This document shows positions 48,473 to 56,807 of a stretch of DNA of 64,000 nt, piece by piece (positions within the stretch are counted from its first letter, which is position 1; each line of letters opens with the position of its first letter). Under the pieces are notes generated by a model that saw only the letters and a program-made list of their open reading frames with translations, ran no database searches and had not been told where the DNA came from. The stretch is from Hyphomicrobium sp. (GTDB lineage: Bacteria; Pseudomonadota; Alphaproteobacteria; Rhizobiales; Hyphomicrobiaceae), in NCBI GenBank assembly GCA_016716675.1, contig JADJVG010000009.1:129893-193892 (forward strand), read 5' to 3'. The translations under genes and the position numbers were made by a program.

Positions 48473-49269
48473 CTAGTTAGCGTCATTGCCCCCGTGACAG
48501 GTGAGCAGCCGTTTTTCGATACTCGCGTAACTTTCGCGGTCGTATTTGACGCGAAAGTTCGTGAAATGAGACACCCCGAACACGTCGTCATAACAAACAA
48601 AGCCAAAGATATAAGCAGCTGCCTGCTTGTTCTGAATTTGCCTATGCCGTACCTCGCCTAGAACGCTCAAAAGCTTGGCCGTGACTTGCAAGCCCGGCCC
48701 AACAGTACCGTACTTTTGCCAGTGGCATTTGGGGTCCCGGGCCGGCATCCCGCTCCTGTGTAATTGCATCAACAATAATTACTACATTTTGTGCTGGCGT
48801 TTGGCCGCAATTTTGAAAGACGAGTTGCCAAGTATAGCTGTGGGAGTGTTCTTGAACGGCGTTGCCTTCGACATAACTCATGTAAGCACGAAGCTGTTGG
48901 GAGGCAGTGTTCTTTGCAATTTCAATGTTTCTCTCGGCAACGTTCACAGCGGCACGGTTAGCTTGGAGAGTTTGAGCTACGAACACAATACCGATGACCG
49001 TGACGATGGAGCCGAAACATGTGCGCAGCCCTCCATCGCGGGGGGGGGCGGCGCCATTCTTCGCGATAGGCCTTCGGGTCATTTTGCTGGGGCAATGTAC
49101 CAGAGTCGATTGGGGCATCGGTCTTACTGGCATTATATTGAGAGGAGGCGGCGCTGTAGGCTCGTTCAGCTTGCTGATGCTGATTGAATAGTGCCAGCGC
49201 TACGAGCGCTAAGACGACAATCCCAATCACACCAATCGGAGTGTATTGCATCCAATAGCTTCGAGGCAT
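48473..49269 (-). pseudogene. Two-helix membrane protein broken by two frameshifts
   Basis: Three consecutive frames make one protein. Part one (MPRSYWMQYTPIGVIGIVVL to YREEWRR) has a first membrane helix. Part two (DGGLRTCFGSIVTVIGIVFV to VVIIVDAITQERDAG) has a second helix and a long alpha-helical linker. Part three (KCHWQKYGTVGPGLQVTAK to the end) is a soluble beta-rich domain. Break one is a run of nine G at 49040-49048. Break two lies in GGGGTCCCGGGCC around 48731-48743. Similar two-helix proteins of unknown role are common in Rhizobiales accessory regions. Confidence 0.65.
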
Positions 49270-49397
49270 GAGAACATAAGCACCGATGTGAATTTCCCTG
49301 CCGCGAGCTTATTGCCGATAATCAGTCATGTCGCTTTCCAGAGGCCGGCAATCCGCCGCTTATAAACACCCTGGTCGCGGACTACGTAGTTCCACCC

Positions 49398-50039
49398 TCA
49401 CCCCTTCCTGACTCCCAGCCCGTCCAGATACAGAAGCACGGCGGCGTCGAGCAGGTCTTCCGGGGGCATGGGGATTGGGCGGCGGGCGCCGTCGCCGCGG
49501 GCGAACAGGGCGGCGATGCCGTGCGACAGCGCCCAGATGTGCAGTGCCATCATCATAACCGGCGGACGCTTGCCCTCGGGCATGGTCGCGATCAGCGCGG
49601 CGCAGGCCTCGCGCAGCACGTCGAAGGCGCGTTCACCGGCGGTGTGCAGTTCGGGGAATGCCGTAAACGCTAGGCCCGATTCGAACATCGCGGAAAACTG
49701 TGCCGGTTCCTGGCGCGCGAAATCGAGATAGGCCCGGCCCAGACGCTCGAAAGCCGCTTACAAGTTCGATTTGCCGCCGTTCCAGGCGACCGACAATTTG
49801 GCTTCAAACGCCGCAAAGCCTCGGGTCGCGACGTCGGCCATCAGCGCGTCGCGGTCGCGGTAGTGGCGGTAGGGCGCGGCAGGGCTGACGCCGGCGGCGC
49901 GAGCCGCCTCGGCAAAGCTAAAGCCCGACGGGCCCTTAGCCGCAATAAGGTCGAGCGCCGCCTTAATCAAGGCTTCGCGCAGATTGCCGTGATGATAGCC
50001 GCGGCGGGAGCCGGGTGTACTGTCGCGTTCCCATGACAT
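49398..50039 (-). pseudogene. TetR-family regulator interrupted by an in-frame stop
   Basis: A complete TetR-like frame of about 213 codons except for a TAA at 49758-49760. The N-terminal helix-turn-helix is intact (GSRRGYHHGNLREALIKAAL, FSFAEAARAAGVSPAAPYRH). After the stop the same frame continues as AAFERLGRAYLDFARQEPAQ and a normal ligand-binding half. CAA for TAA would restore it. Start ATG 50039 (MSWERDST). The truncated 93-residue product keeps the DNA-binding domain only. Confidence 0.78.
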
Positions 50040-50188
50040 AATCGTGCTTCTAGCCGATTGGCGGAGGTGATGCACGCCGCGCCATCAGGCCGCCGACGGA
50101 AAATCTTTAGCAGCGCGACGGAATGTGCAACTCTGCAGCGTTCCGTGCGAGCCTTCCGCACGGACGGCAGATTTCGCAGCAGGATCCC

Positions 50189-50764
50189 ATGACGCGACGC
50201 CCATTTTGCTCTCGTCCCCCGGCACCGCAGTCGCCGGCGCTGAAGCTTCGCGTCCGCCGCCGTGGATGTGCGATCGGTGCCGCCGGCCTTATGGCGTGGC
50301 TTGCTGCGCTGATCCTTCCCGGTGCCGTGCTGGCGGCGGGCAAGCAGCCGTTGAGCTGGGATAAGGCGACCCAGATTGAGTCCGCTGAGAGTGCCGCCAA
50401 GGCCGAAGAGGCAAACCCGGTCTGCGCGTCGGTTGGCGCCAATATTTCGCGCCGCGTCGCGAACATAAAATCTCTGAAGGCGGCCATTCAAAGAGCGGCC
50501 GACGGTCCGCCGACCAGCATGAAGTCAGCGTTGCAGGGATTGTTCGGTAAAGCCGAGCCGAGTGCCAAGATGATCGCGCAGGAGCGCAAAATCGTCAACG
50601 AGCGCCGGGCCGCCGACGATTTGAACGCGATGCTCACGTCATTGAAATGTGCGCCGGTCGATATCGAAGCGGCGCTGGCAGAGCAGCCCCTCCAGGCAAC
50701 TGGCGGACCGGTGGTTCCCGATGCCATGCCGGACGATTTGGTGCGGGCGCCTATTCAATACTAA
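50189..50764 (+). CDS. Exported hypothetical protein
   Basis: A 191-residue protein with a long basic N-region and a signal-like hydrophobic stretch (CAIGAAGLMAWLAALILPG, then cleavage near VLAAGKQ). The mature part is helical and charged, with cysteines at VCASVG and LKCAPV. I do not recognise the family. It is divergent from the tetR pseudogene. The frame is open further upstream, but ATG 50189 places the basic N-region correctly. Confidence 0.6.
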   Translation: MTRRPFCSRPPAPQSPALKLRVRRRGCAIGAAGLMAWLAALILPGAVLAAGKQPLSWDKATQIESAESAAKAEEANPVCASVGANISRRVANIKSLKAAIQRAADGPPTSMKSALQGLFGKAEPSAKMIAQERKIVNERRAADDLNAMLTSLKCAPVDIEAALAEQPLQATGGPVVPDAMPDDLVRAPIQY

Positions 50765-50790
50765 TCAGGCACGCCGCCCGATAGGGACTG

Positions 50791-51480
50791 CTATTTGCAG
50801 ATGCGGTTTAAGCCGTCGCGGCCGTGGCGGGCCAGGTCGACGTGGAAATGATCGTGGTGATTTCTATCGTAGTTCGGGCCGAGAACGGTGGTGAAGTTGT
50901 TGCACGCGCCATCATGAACCGTGCGCAGGAAAGCCTGCTCCCGCTCACTGCCGTTCCATCCGCCTTTGACGGTGATGACCTCGCCGTTGGCAAGTGTAAA
51001 TCGCGACACATCGAGGGCGTTGGCATAGCCGTGTTCGGATAGCCGTCCGCCGACCTTATGATTCATCGGGCGGCAGCCATAGGACGCAGCCACCGTAATC
51101 TCCGACAGCTTCGTGCCGTAGTATCGGCGCGCAGCCGGTTCAACGACCTCCGCGAGCCAGCGCTCAACCTGCGGCACCATCGGGCAGCGCAGCAGTGCGG
51201 GTGGTTTCATGGAAACGCGACCGCCGAGCGCCGCTGACATTTCGTAAGGATTTTCCGTGCCGCACACGCTTGGACCGCCGAGCGCGGATCGCGCGCGGAT
51301 GAAATTGGTTTTACGCACCGCGCCGGATGCAATGCAGGCCTGCTCTTCGCTGGCCCGCCAGGGTTCTTTTTTGGCGACGAAATCGACGTTGCTCGATGAG
51401 CCACAGCCCGACAGCAGCACAAAACCTGACATCATCAGGAGGCTGAGCGGCAGAAAAACGCTGATACGACGCAATACCAT
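50791..51480 (-). CDS. Extensin-like C-terminal-domain lipoprotein
   Basis: A 229-residue lipoprotein: signal sequence with lipobox LLSGC (C26). The domain is the bacterial extensin-like family, related to M15-type (MepA/VanY) peptidases; SEHGYANALDVS and NHHDHFHVDLA hold the His and Asp expected for zinc. Five more cysteines may form disulfides. It is likely a cell-wall endopeptidase in the periplasm. It converges with the upstream exported gene. Confidence 0.87.
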   Translation of the reverse strand: MVLRRISVFLPLSLLMMSGFVLLSGCGSSSNVDFVAKKEPWRASEEQACIASGAVRKTNFIRARSALGGPSVCGTENPYEMSAALGGRVSMKPPALLRCPMVPQVERWLAEVVEPAARRYYGTKLSEITVAASYGCRPMNHKVGGRLSEHGYANALDVSRFTLANGEVITVKGGWNGSEREQAFLRTVHDGACNNFTTVLGPNYDRNHHDHFHVDLARHGRDGLNRICK

Positions 51481-51946
51481 GGGTAGGGATTATACCGGCA
51501 GTAAGGTTACGGACGCCTTAAACCCCTCAGTCCCCGCACTAAATATGGCGCGCCTTTCCGGCCCATTTGGGACGCGGGCGCGGCGAAGCCGGGGCGGCGC
51601 GCTAAATACGCTCCCGGCACGACAACGGTGCGGTATGCAACACAGTTGTCATATCGAGCCGCTAAACGAAGGGCGCTCTCTACGATGAGAGTGGGCGAGA
51701 CCTTTCAGCGAAGGGTCGGCTCAGTAGATCACGCTGTGGACTTCGACGGTTTGTATCGCGTCAGGTTGAAGTCTGGTCGGCCGGTGAGTTCTGCGTACGG
51801 TTGGCAGCGGTGTGCACAGTTTGGAAGGCTCTGGCGCATGATGCCGCCGGATCGGATGGCATACACCCCGTCTGCCGTCGTCTGATCCAATCGCAGCGTC
51901 GTTCGCCAGAGCATCTGCCCGGCAGACGCGCTCCACACACTTTAGA
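51481..51946. other. 466-bp region without a supported gene
   Basis: Open frames of 60-85 codons occur on both strands, but none has a ribosome-binding site with a sensible start, a signal peptide or a family match. The region should hold the promoter of the lipoprotein gene. No hairpin with a T-run was found. Confidence 0.5.
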
Positions 51947-52723
51947 TTAGGCTCCGAGGAAGCGAAGCACGGCGGCCTTATAGGCCTTGTCGCCCACGGC
52001 CTTCATGTGTTCGCGGCCGGGAATGACAAAGCCTTCCGCGCCCGGAATGAGTTCCGCCAACGCCTCCGCGCTGCCGCCGATCACGTCATGCTCGCCCACC
52101 GCCACCAGCACAGGGCTGGTAATCTTGGCCACGGTTTCGGCAGGCAGCGGATCGCGTGACGAGCGGATGCAGGCCGCGAGCGCCCTCAAATCGCTTTTGG
52201 TTTGTTCGGCAAAGGCGCGGAACGTGCGTGCCGTCGGATTGGTAACGTCGGCGAGGCTTGGCGCTTCGAGCGCGTGCGCAATCGGACCCGTGCCGGCCAT
52301 GCCGCGCACCATGTTGATTCCGAGCCCGCCGAAAATCAGCCGGGCGACGCGGTCCGGGTGGGCGAGCGTCAGGAAGGCCGCGATCCGCGCGCCCATCGAG
52401 TAGCCCATCACATGGGCCTTCGGAATGCCGAGATGGTCGAGCAGGCGCAAGGCATCCTCGGCCATCAGCGGCGCGCCATACTGCGCGAGGTCGTACAACT
52501 TGGCGCTGTGGCCGTGGCCGCGATTATCAATGGCTATGACGCGGAACCCCGCCGCCCGTAGCGTATCGACCCAGCCGGGAAGCAGCCAGTTCATCGAGAT
52601 GTTCGACGCGAATCCGTGGATAAGCTGGATCGGCAAAGGCTGGACGGCGGCCCCCGGTGCTGGAGCTGCGTCGATATAGGCGATCTGGACGCCCGCGCTG
52701 TCGAAGTATTTGATGTCTGTCAT
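51947..52723 (-). CDS. Alpha/beta hydrolase
   Basis: A 258-residue serine hydrolase. The nucleophile is S109 in VMGYSMGAR; the oxyanion region is LIHGFAS, the acid is in VGEHDVIGG, and the catalytic His is in IPGREHMKAV. The NRGHGHSAK stretch is typical of the esterase/haloperoxidase-like branch. Substrate unknown. The N-terminus MTDIKYFDSAGVQIAY is normal for the family. Confidence 0.88.
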   Translation of the reverse strand: MTDIKYFDSAGVQIAYIDAAPAPGAAVQPLPIQLIHGFASNISMNWLLPGWVDTLRAAGFRVIAIDNRGHGHSAKLYDLAQYGAPLMAEDALRLLDHLGIPKAHVMGYSMGARIAAFLTLAHPDRVARLIFGGLGINMVRGMAGTGPIAHALEAPSLADVTNPTARTFRAFAEQTKSDLRALAACIRSSRDPLPAETVAKITSPVLVAVGEHDVIGGSAEALAELIPGAEGFVIPGREHMKAVGDKAYKAAVLRFLGA

Positions 52724-52824
52724 GGGTCCCTGCGGCGAATGGAGGTCTGTTGTCCCCTATCGCTGCGTTCGCTTCAACGGTATCTTTCGGCCAACGAAGC
52801 GACCCTGCGACAAGAGGCACGATC

Positions 52825-53067
52825 ATGGCCGGCGGACATATTCCCCATTTCGCAAACGATGTCGGTGCCGAGCGCATCTTCATCGGCGTCAAGGAATTCA
52901 ACTGCATGGGCGCGCGCGCGCCGTTCGATCACCCACATGTCTATCTGGATATGGGGCAGGATAGCCAGATCCTCTGCCCCTATTGCTCGACGCTTTACGT
53001 CCACGATCCGCGACTGGCCGAGAACGAGAGCGATCCCAAGGATAGCCTCGTCGCCGACGCGGCGTAA
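52825..53067 (+). CDS. CHCC zinc-finger protein (NDUFS6-like)
   Basis: An 80-residue protein with a single zinc site: the Cys of FNCMGARAPFDHPH, a His of that segment, and the pair in LCPYCSTLYV. Homologues of this type in alphaproteobacteria resemble the mitochondrial complex I subunit NDUFS6. Residues EFNCMG and FDHPHVYL are characteristic. ATG 52825 follows ACAAGAGG. Divergent from the hydrolase. Confidence 0.87.
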   Translation: MAGGHIPHFANDVGAERIFIGVKEFNCMGARAPFDHPHVYLDMGQDSQILCPYCSTLYVHDPRLAENESDPKDSLVADAA

Positions 53068-53096
53068 TCCCTGAACCCGCCGGGGTGCGCGACCGC

Positions 53097-54278
53097 ATGA
53101 CCGCCGCCTCAACCAGCATTGCAATCGCAGGCGCAGGCATCGGCGGATTGACGGCATCGCTGGCGTTGGCACGCCGCGGCTTCACCAATACCATTTATGA
53201 GCGGCGCAGCGCGCATTCGGAAGCGGGCGCTGGTATTCAACTGGGCCCCAATGCGACGGGCGTGCTGGCGCGTCTCGGTATCTTAGAGTCGGTTCGTGCC
53301 GTCAGTGCTGAGCCGGATGGCATCAGCGTGCATGACGCGAATTCTGGCCGCGCCATCACAAGATTGCCCCTTGGTGCGTGGATGCGCGCCCGCCACGGTT
53401 CGCCATATCTGACGCTGCATCGCCAGGATCTGCATCAGGCGCTGACGATGGCGGTTGCGGGTGAGCCTGGCGTTTCCATTCTAACCGGTCGCGATGTGGT
53501 TGGCTTCGGCCAAAATGCAGGCGGTATCGATGTTCGCTTTGCCAACGGTGACAGTGTCAATGCTGCCGCCCTGATTGCCGCCGATGGCTTATGGTCGGTG
53601 CTGCGCGCCGCGGTGACGGCATCGGCTGCGCCTGAACCTGCTGGCAAGTGTGCGTATCGAGCCGTCGTGTCGCGCGAAGCAATGCCCGAAACGCTTGCTC
53701 TCAATGACGTCCACATCTGGCTGTCGCCGGGTGCGCATATCGTGCATTACCCGGTGCGGCAGGGCGCCGAGACGGCGATCGTCGTGGTCATCGACGGGTC
53801 CGCGTCGCACGAAGGCTGGGACAGCGCCGCGTCGCGCGATACCCTCATGGCTTCACCGGTTGCCACGTTCGCCGCGCCGGTCCGCCGGCTCATCTTGGCT
53901 GCTCAGAACTGGCGCATGTGGCCGCTGCAGAAGTTGGCGCCGCTGACCACTTGGACCAATGGCGCCGTCGCGCTGTTAGGCGATGCCGCCCATCCGCTGC
54001 TGCCGTTTTTCGCCCAGGGCGGCGGGCTTGCCATTGAAGACGCGATGGTGCTTGCAAGTTCAATCGCGGACGGTGCCGGTCCGATGGCGGAGAGGCTTTC
54101 GGCCTATGAGGCGGCACGGCGGAGCCGCGCACAGCGCGTGGTTGATGCATCGATTGCGAACGGCCGGATCTACCACCTCTCCGGTGCGGCTCGGGCCGCG
54201 CGAAACACCGTACTGACGGCTACGCCTGCGCCGCTGTTGATGCGCCGCTACGATTGGCTGTACGGCTGGGTGCCGTGA
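53097..54278 (+). CDS. FAD-dependent aromatic-ring hydroxylase-like monooxygenase
   Basis: A 393-residue flavoprotein of the p-hydroxybenzoate/salicylate hydroxylase superfamily. The Rossmann motif GAGIGGLTA starts near residue 12; the GD motif is LLGDAAHPLLPFFAQGG. It probably hydroxylates a small aromatic compound with NAD(P)H and oxygen; the substrate is unknown. It follows the zinc-finger gene by 29 bases. ATG 53097 fits the family start better than ATG 53085. Confidence 0.9.
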   Translation: MTAASTSIAIAGAGIGGLTASLALARRGFTNTIYERRSAHSEAGAGIQLGPNATGVLARLGILESVRAVSAEPDGISVHDANSGRAITRLPLGAWMRARHGSPYLTLHRQDLHQALTMAVAGEPGVSILTGRDVVGFGQNAGGIDVRFANGDSVNAAALIAADGLWSVLRAAVTASAAPEPAGKCAYRAVVSREAMPETLALNDVHIWLSPGAHIVHYPVRQGAETAIVVVIDGSASHEGWDSAASRDTLMASPVATFAAPVRRLILAAQNWRMWPLQKLAPLTTWTNGAVALLGDAAHPLLPFFAQGGGLAIEDAMVLASSIADGAGPMAERLSAYEAARRSRAQRVVDASIANGRIYHLSGAARAARNTVLTATPAPLLMRRYDWLYGWVP

Positions 54279-54412
54279 TGCGCTCTACCCGGCCGCACCG
54301 TTGATCTCGATGCTGCTCAACTCTAATCTGCGACCAGCGTTCCACCGCCTTGCGCGGATCGGTTCGCTGGATCCGTCGAGCGCCAAACGCAACACAACCG
54401 GAGTGTCGACAG

Positions 54413-54757
54413 ATGCCGACGCCTGAATGTCACGAAAAGCGTAAGCTCGACCGGTTGATCGACCGGCTGAACGACAAGCTGCCGGATCGTATTTCAAACA
54501 TGGTGGCGTGGCTCGTTAGTCCCTCCGGGATGCTCATTCGCTTGCCGCTCGGTCTGCTTCTCATCGTTGGCGGCGTCTTTGCTTTTCTGCCGTTCCTCGG
54601 GCTGTGGATGATACCGCTCGGTCTTCTGTTGATCGCGGTCGATGTGCCGCCGGTCCGGCGCTGGGTCATCCGGACGTGGCCAAAATTCGAATCCCGCTGG
54701 CGTCTTTACCGGCAACGCAAGGCCAAAGCGCGGGCGGCGAACGCAAACGACGCTTAG
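54413..54757 (+). CDS. Small two-helix membrane protein
   Basis: A 114-residue protein. A charged, helical N-terminus (EKRKLDRLIDRLNDKL) precedes one or two membrane segments (about 41-58 and 61-79, LLLIVGGVFAFLPFLGLW) and a basic, tryptophan-rich tail. It resembles short conserved membrane proteins of alphaproteobacteria, function unknown. It lies 170 bases upstream of the exosortase gene and on the same strand, but probably not in its operon. Confidence 0.68.
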   Translation: MPTPECHEKRKLDRLIDRLNDKLPDRISNMVAWLVSPSGMLIRLPLGLLLIVGGVFAFLPFLGLWMIPLGLLLIAVDVPPVRRWVIRTWPKFESRWRLYRQRKAKARAANANDA

Positions 54758-54927
54758 GCGGCGTCGCGCCCCTTTGCCGGGGCGATTACGGCTTAGACGT
54801 CGTTGTTTCGGGTTCCGGAGGCTGAATCAGGTCAATTTTTCGCGAACGGCTGCACTCCGGTTTACCAAATTAAGGGCTTAGTAACACCCCTTTGCAAGGC
54901 TCAAAGCTTGTGAAGCCGGAGGTATGT

Positions 54928-55737
54928 TTGACCGCCAAAGCCATCACCAGTTCTGCCGTTTGGACCGATGCGCGCCTCGCCGCGATCATCATGGTCGGCG
55001 CGTGCGTGAACGCGCTGCTCGTTCGTGTGGTCGAGCAGGTTGGTATCGATGGTCAAGCCTCGTTGAGCTTTGGCATCAGCCCGTTTCAGCTCGTCACGAT
55101 TTTTGTTGCTGCACATCTCAGTCTTGGCCGTGGTGAAGCAACGCGCAGCGCCCCGCCGCTACTCGATGCGCTCGTGCTCGGGCTCATCCTCATTCCGAGC
55201 AGCGCCGTGTCATGGTTGGCATTGGCGCTCTATGCGGGCGCAACCGCTTGGCGCACGACGGACGAGCGCCGCATGGGCGCGCTGTTGTTCTTGGGTCTCG
55301 CGCTGACGGCGCTGTGGTCATCGGTGCTTTTGAAGTGGATCGCAGCTCCGGTTACGGGCGCTGAAGCCTATGTCGTCGGCCTCATCGTATCGGCGCTTCG
55401 GCCCGACATTGTGCAAGCTGCCAATGTGATCGGAAACCCCGACACCCATAGCCTTATTCTCATGACGAGATGCACGACCGCCGATGCGCTTCCGATTGCG
55501 ATCGTCTCGTTGGTGGCTGTTGCCAGCCTGCTCGGTGGCCTCAAGCGCGAGAAGTTTTGGCGTGCGTGCGCGGCCTTGGCGCTGTTTGTCATTGTCGCCA
55601 ACCTTGCGCGGCTGTGCGCCATGGCATGGTCAGCCGAACTCTATGCCTTCGTTCACGGTCCCATCGGCGCCAATGTGTTTGATGGCGCGCTTGTTCTTGC
55701 CGTCCTTGGCCTCGGTAATTGGGCGAGCCAGCCATGA
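54928..55737 (+). CDS. Exosortase/archaeosortase-family membrane transpeptidase
   Basis: A 269-residue protein with about eight membrane helices. The three exosortase active-site positions are present in order: C182 (LMTRCTTADALPI), R228 in the N-x-x-R motif (IVANLARLCAM), and H243 (YAFVHGPIGANVF, H-x3-G). Exosortases cut C-terminal PEP-CTERM-like signals and attach proteins to the envelope or glycans. The start is set at TTG 54928, 5 bases after GGAGG; TTG 54892 or GTG 54910 are alternatives. The stop overlaps the next ATG. Confidence 0.78.
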   Translation: MTAKAITSSAVWTDARLAAIIMVGACVNALLVRVVEQVGIDGQASLSFGISPFQLVTIFVAAHLSLGRGEATRSAPPLLDALVLGLILIPSSAVSWLALALYAGATAWRTTDERRMGALLFLGLALTALWSSVLLKWIAAPVTGAEAYVVGLIVSALRPDIVQAANVIGNPDTHSLILMTRCTTADALPIAIVSLVAVASLLGGLKREKFWRACAALALFVIVANLARLCAMAWSAELYAFVHGPIGANVFDGALVLAVLGLGNWASQP

Positions 55738-56309
55738 TGCAAAACGCCATCATCATAAAGGTCGCGCTGGTGTTTGCGGTGGTTGTCGCAGGCGCGTCCC
55801 TCAAGATTAGCCGCTACGCCTCGGCGTCAGCGGCGATCCCGGCCGGCACTGCCGATAGCGTGGTGCGGACGATGTCGGCGCACGGCTGGTCGCTCGCCTC
55901 GCAGTCGGATGCCGGTACGGTCACGCTCTATGACCATTTAGGCTTCCACAAAGCAGGTTGCGACACGACCGTGACGATTGCGGCCATGGGTGGCAACGCG
56001 GAAGCCGCTGAATTCTTCCGGCAACGTTATGGCGGTAACGCAGCATTCATTCAGGGCGACGATATTGTCGAGCACCCGAGCGGGGTGCGCCGACAGTTTG
56101 CGATCTTGACGCAGCAGGCGCTTGCGGCATTTGGCCTGCGAACGCCACAGATGGCGCCCATCCTGGCGATTTCGCCGGCCCCATCAGCGTCTCCCGGCGA
56201 TTGTCAGGGACCACCGGCCAGTGCCTGGCGACAGGCAGACACGTCTCACAACAATAATATTTCATTGATCACGAACATCGCTGATCAGTCAGCGGAACTC
56301 CGGAGATAG
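55734..56309 (+). CDS. Exosortase-operon accessory protein, one membrane helix
   Basis: A 191-residue protein with a helix at residues 5-22 (AIIIKVALVFAVVVAGAS) and a soluble part presumably in the periplasm. Two cysteines (AGCDTTVTI, GDCQGPP) may form a disulfide. Its ATG overlaps the exosortase stop as ATGA, and the glycine-rich gene starts 3 bases after its stop. Position and topology resemble EpsI-type partners of exosortases, but I see no clear sequence match. The C-terminus is Asn/Ser-rich. Confidence 0.7.
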   Translation: MMQNAIIIKVALVFAVVVAGASLKISRYASASAAIPAGTADSVVRTMSAHGWSLASQSDAGTVTLYDHLGFHKAGCDTTVTIAAMGGNAEAAEFFRQRYGGNAAFIQGDDIVEHPSGVRRQFAILTQQALAAFGLRTPQMAPILAISPAPSASPGDCQGPPASAWRQADTSHNNNISLITNIADQSAELRR

Positions 56310-56312
56310 ACA

Positions 56313-56672
56313 ATGCGTACGATTCTTGCGGCCCTGGTTTTTACCGCTGGCGTGTTTGCCATCTCGCTGAGCGCGAACGCCGCTCCTGGCGGTAACGGCA
56401 ACGGCAACGGCTTCGGCCTTGGCGGGGGCAACGGCGGCGGTAATGGTGGCGGCCTCGGCGGCGGTTTTGGCGGCGGTGGCGGCTTCGGCGGCGGCAACGG
56501 TGGTGGCAATAGCGGCGGTAATGGCGGCGGCGGTTTTGGCGGCGGTGGCGGTGGCGGCGGCGGAGCCGGCGGCGCACCTCTTCCAGTGTTAGGTGTCACT
56601 CTGTTGGGTCAAGCCCTCGGCATTGGCGGGATCTTCGTCCTATGGCGCCGGCGCCGGATCGCACAAAACTAG
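56313..56672 (+). CDS. Glycine-rich secreted protein with PEP-CTERM-like sorting signal
   Basis: A 119-residue protein in three parts: a signal peptide (MRTILAALVFTAGVFAIS, cleavage near ANAA), a Gly/Asn-rich low-complexity segment (26-87, over two thirds glycine), and a tripartite C-terminus. That C-terminus is PLPVLG (89-94), a membrane helix (about 93-111) and RRRR (112-115), the layout of PEP-CTERM or VPLPA-CTERM signals. It is the obvious substrate of the upstream exosortase. GGAG lies 9 bases before the ATG. Confidence 0.82.
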   Translation: MRTILAALVFTAGVFAISLSANAAPGGNGNGNGFGLGGGNGGGNGGGLGGGFGGGGGFGGGNGGGNSGGNGGGGFGGGGGGGGGAGGAPLPVLGVTLLGQALGIGGIFVLWRRRRIAQN

Positions 56673-56807
56673 TGCCTAGTTCGGATCATCGCGCGCCCAC
56701 CCGCTGAGTGGATTGGCCTGCCGCAAAGACCTCCATGTTGACGCAGGCGGCATGCGCTGCCTCAGAAAGGTGTCGATGCGTGCGTATCTTCCGGATATGC
56801 AGGCCGC

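Noticed and set aside
48473..50039. Prophage or mobile element around the broken genes
   Set aside because: No integrase, transposase, att-like repeat or phage structural gene is present.
51628..51938. Open frames on both strands in the 51.5-51.9 kb gap
   Set aside because: No ribosome-binding site at a sensible start, no family match and ordinary composition.
56313..56672. Calling the glycine-rich frame a non-coding repeat
   Set aside because: It has a signal peptide, a ribosome-binding site, tight coupling to the upstream gene and a non-repetitive sorting tail, so it is a real gene.
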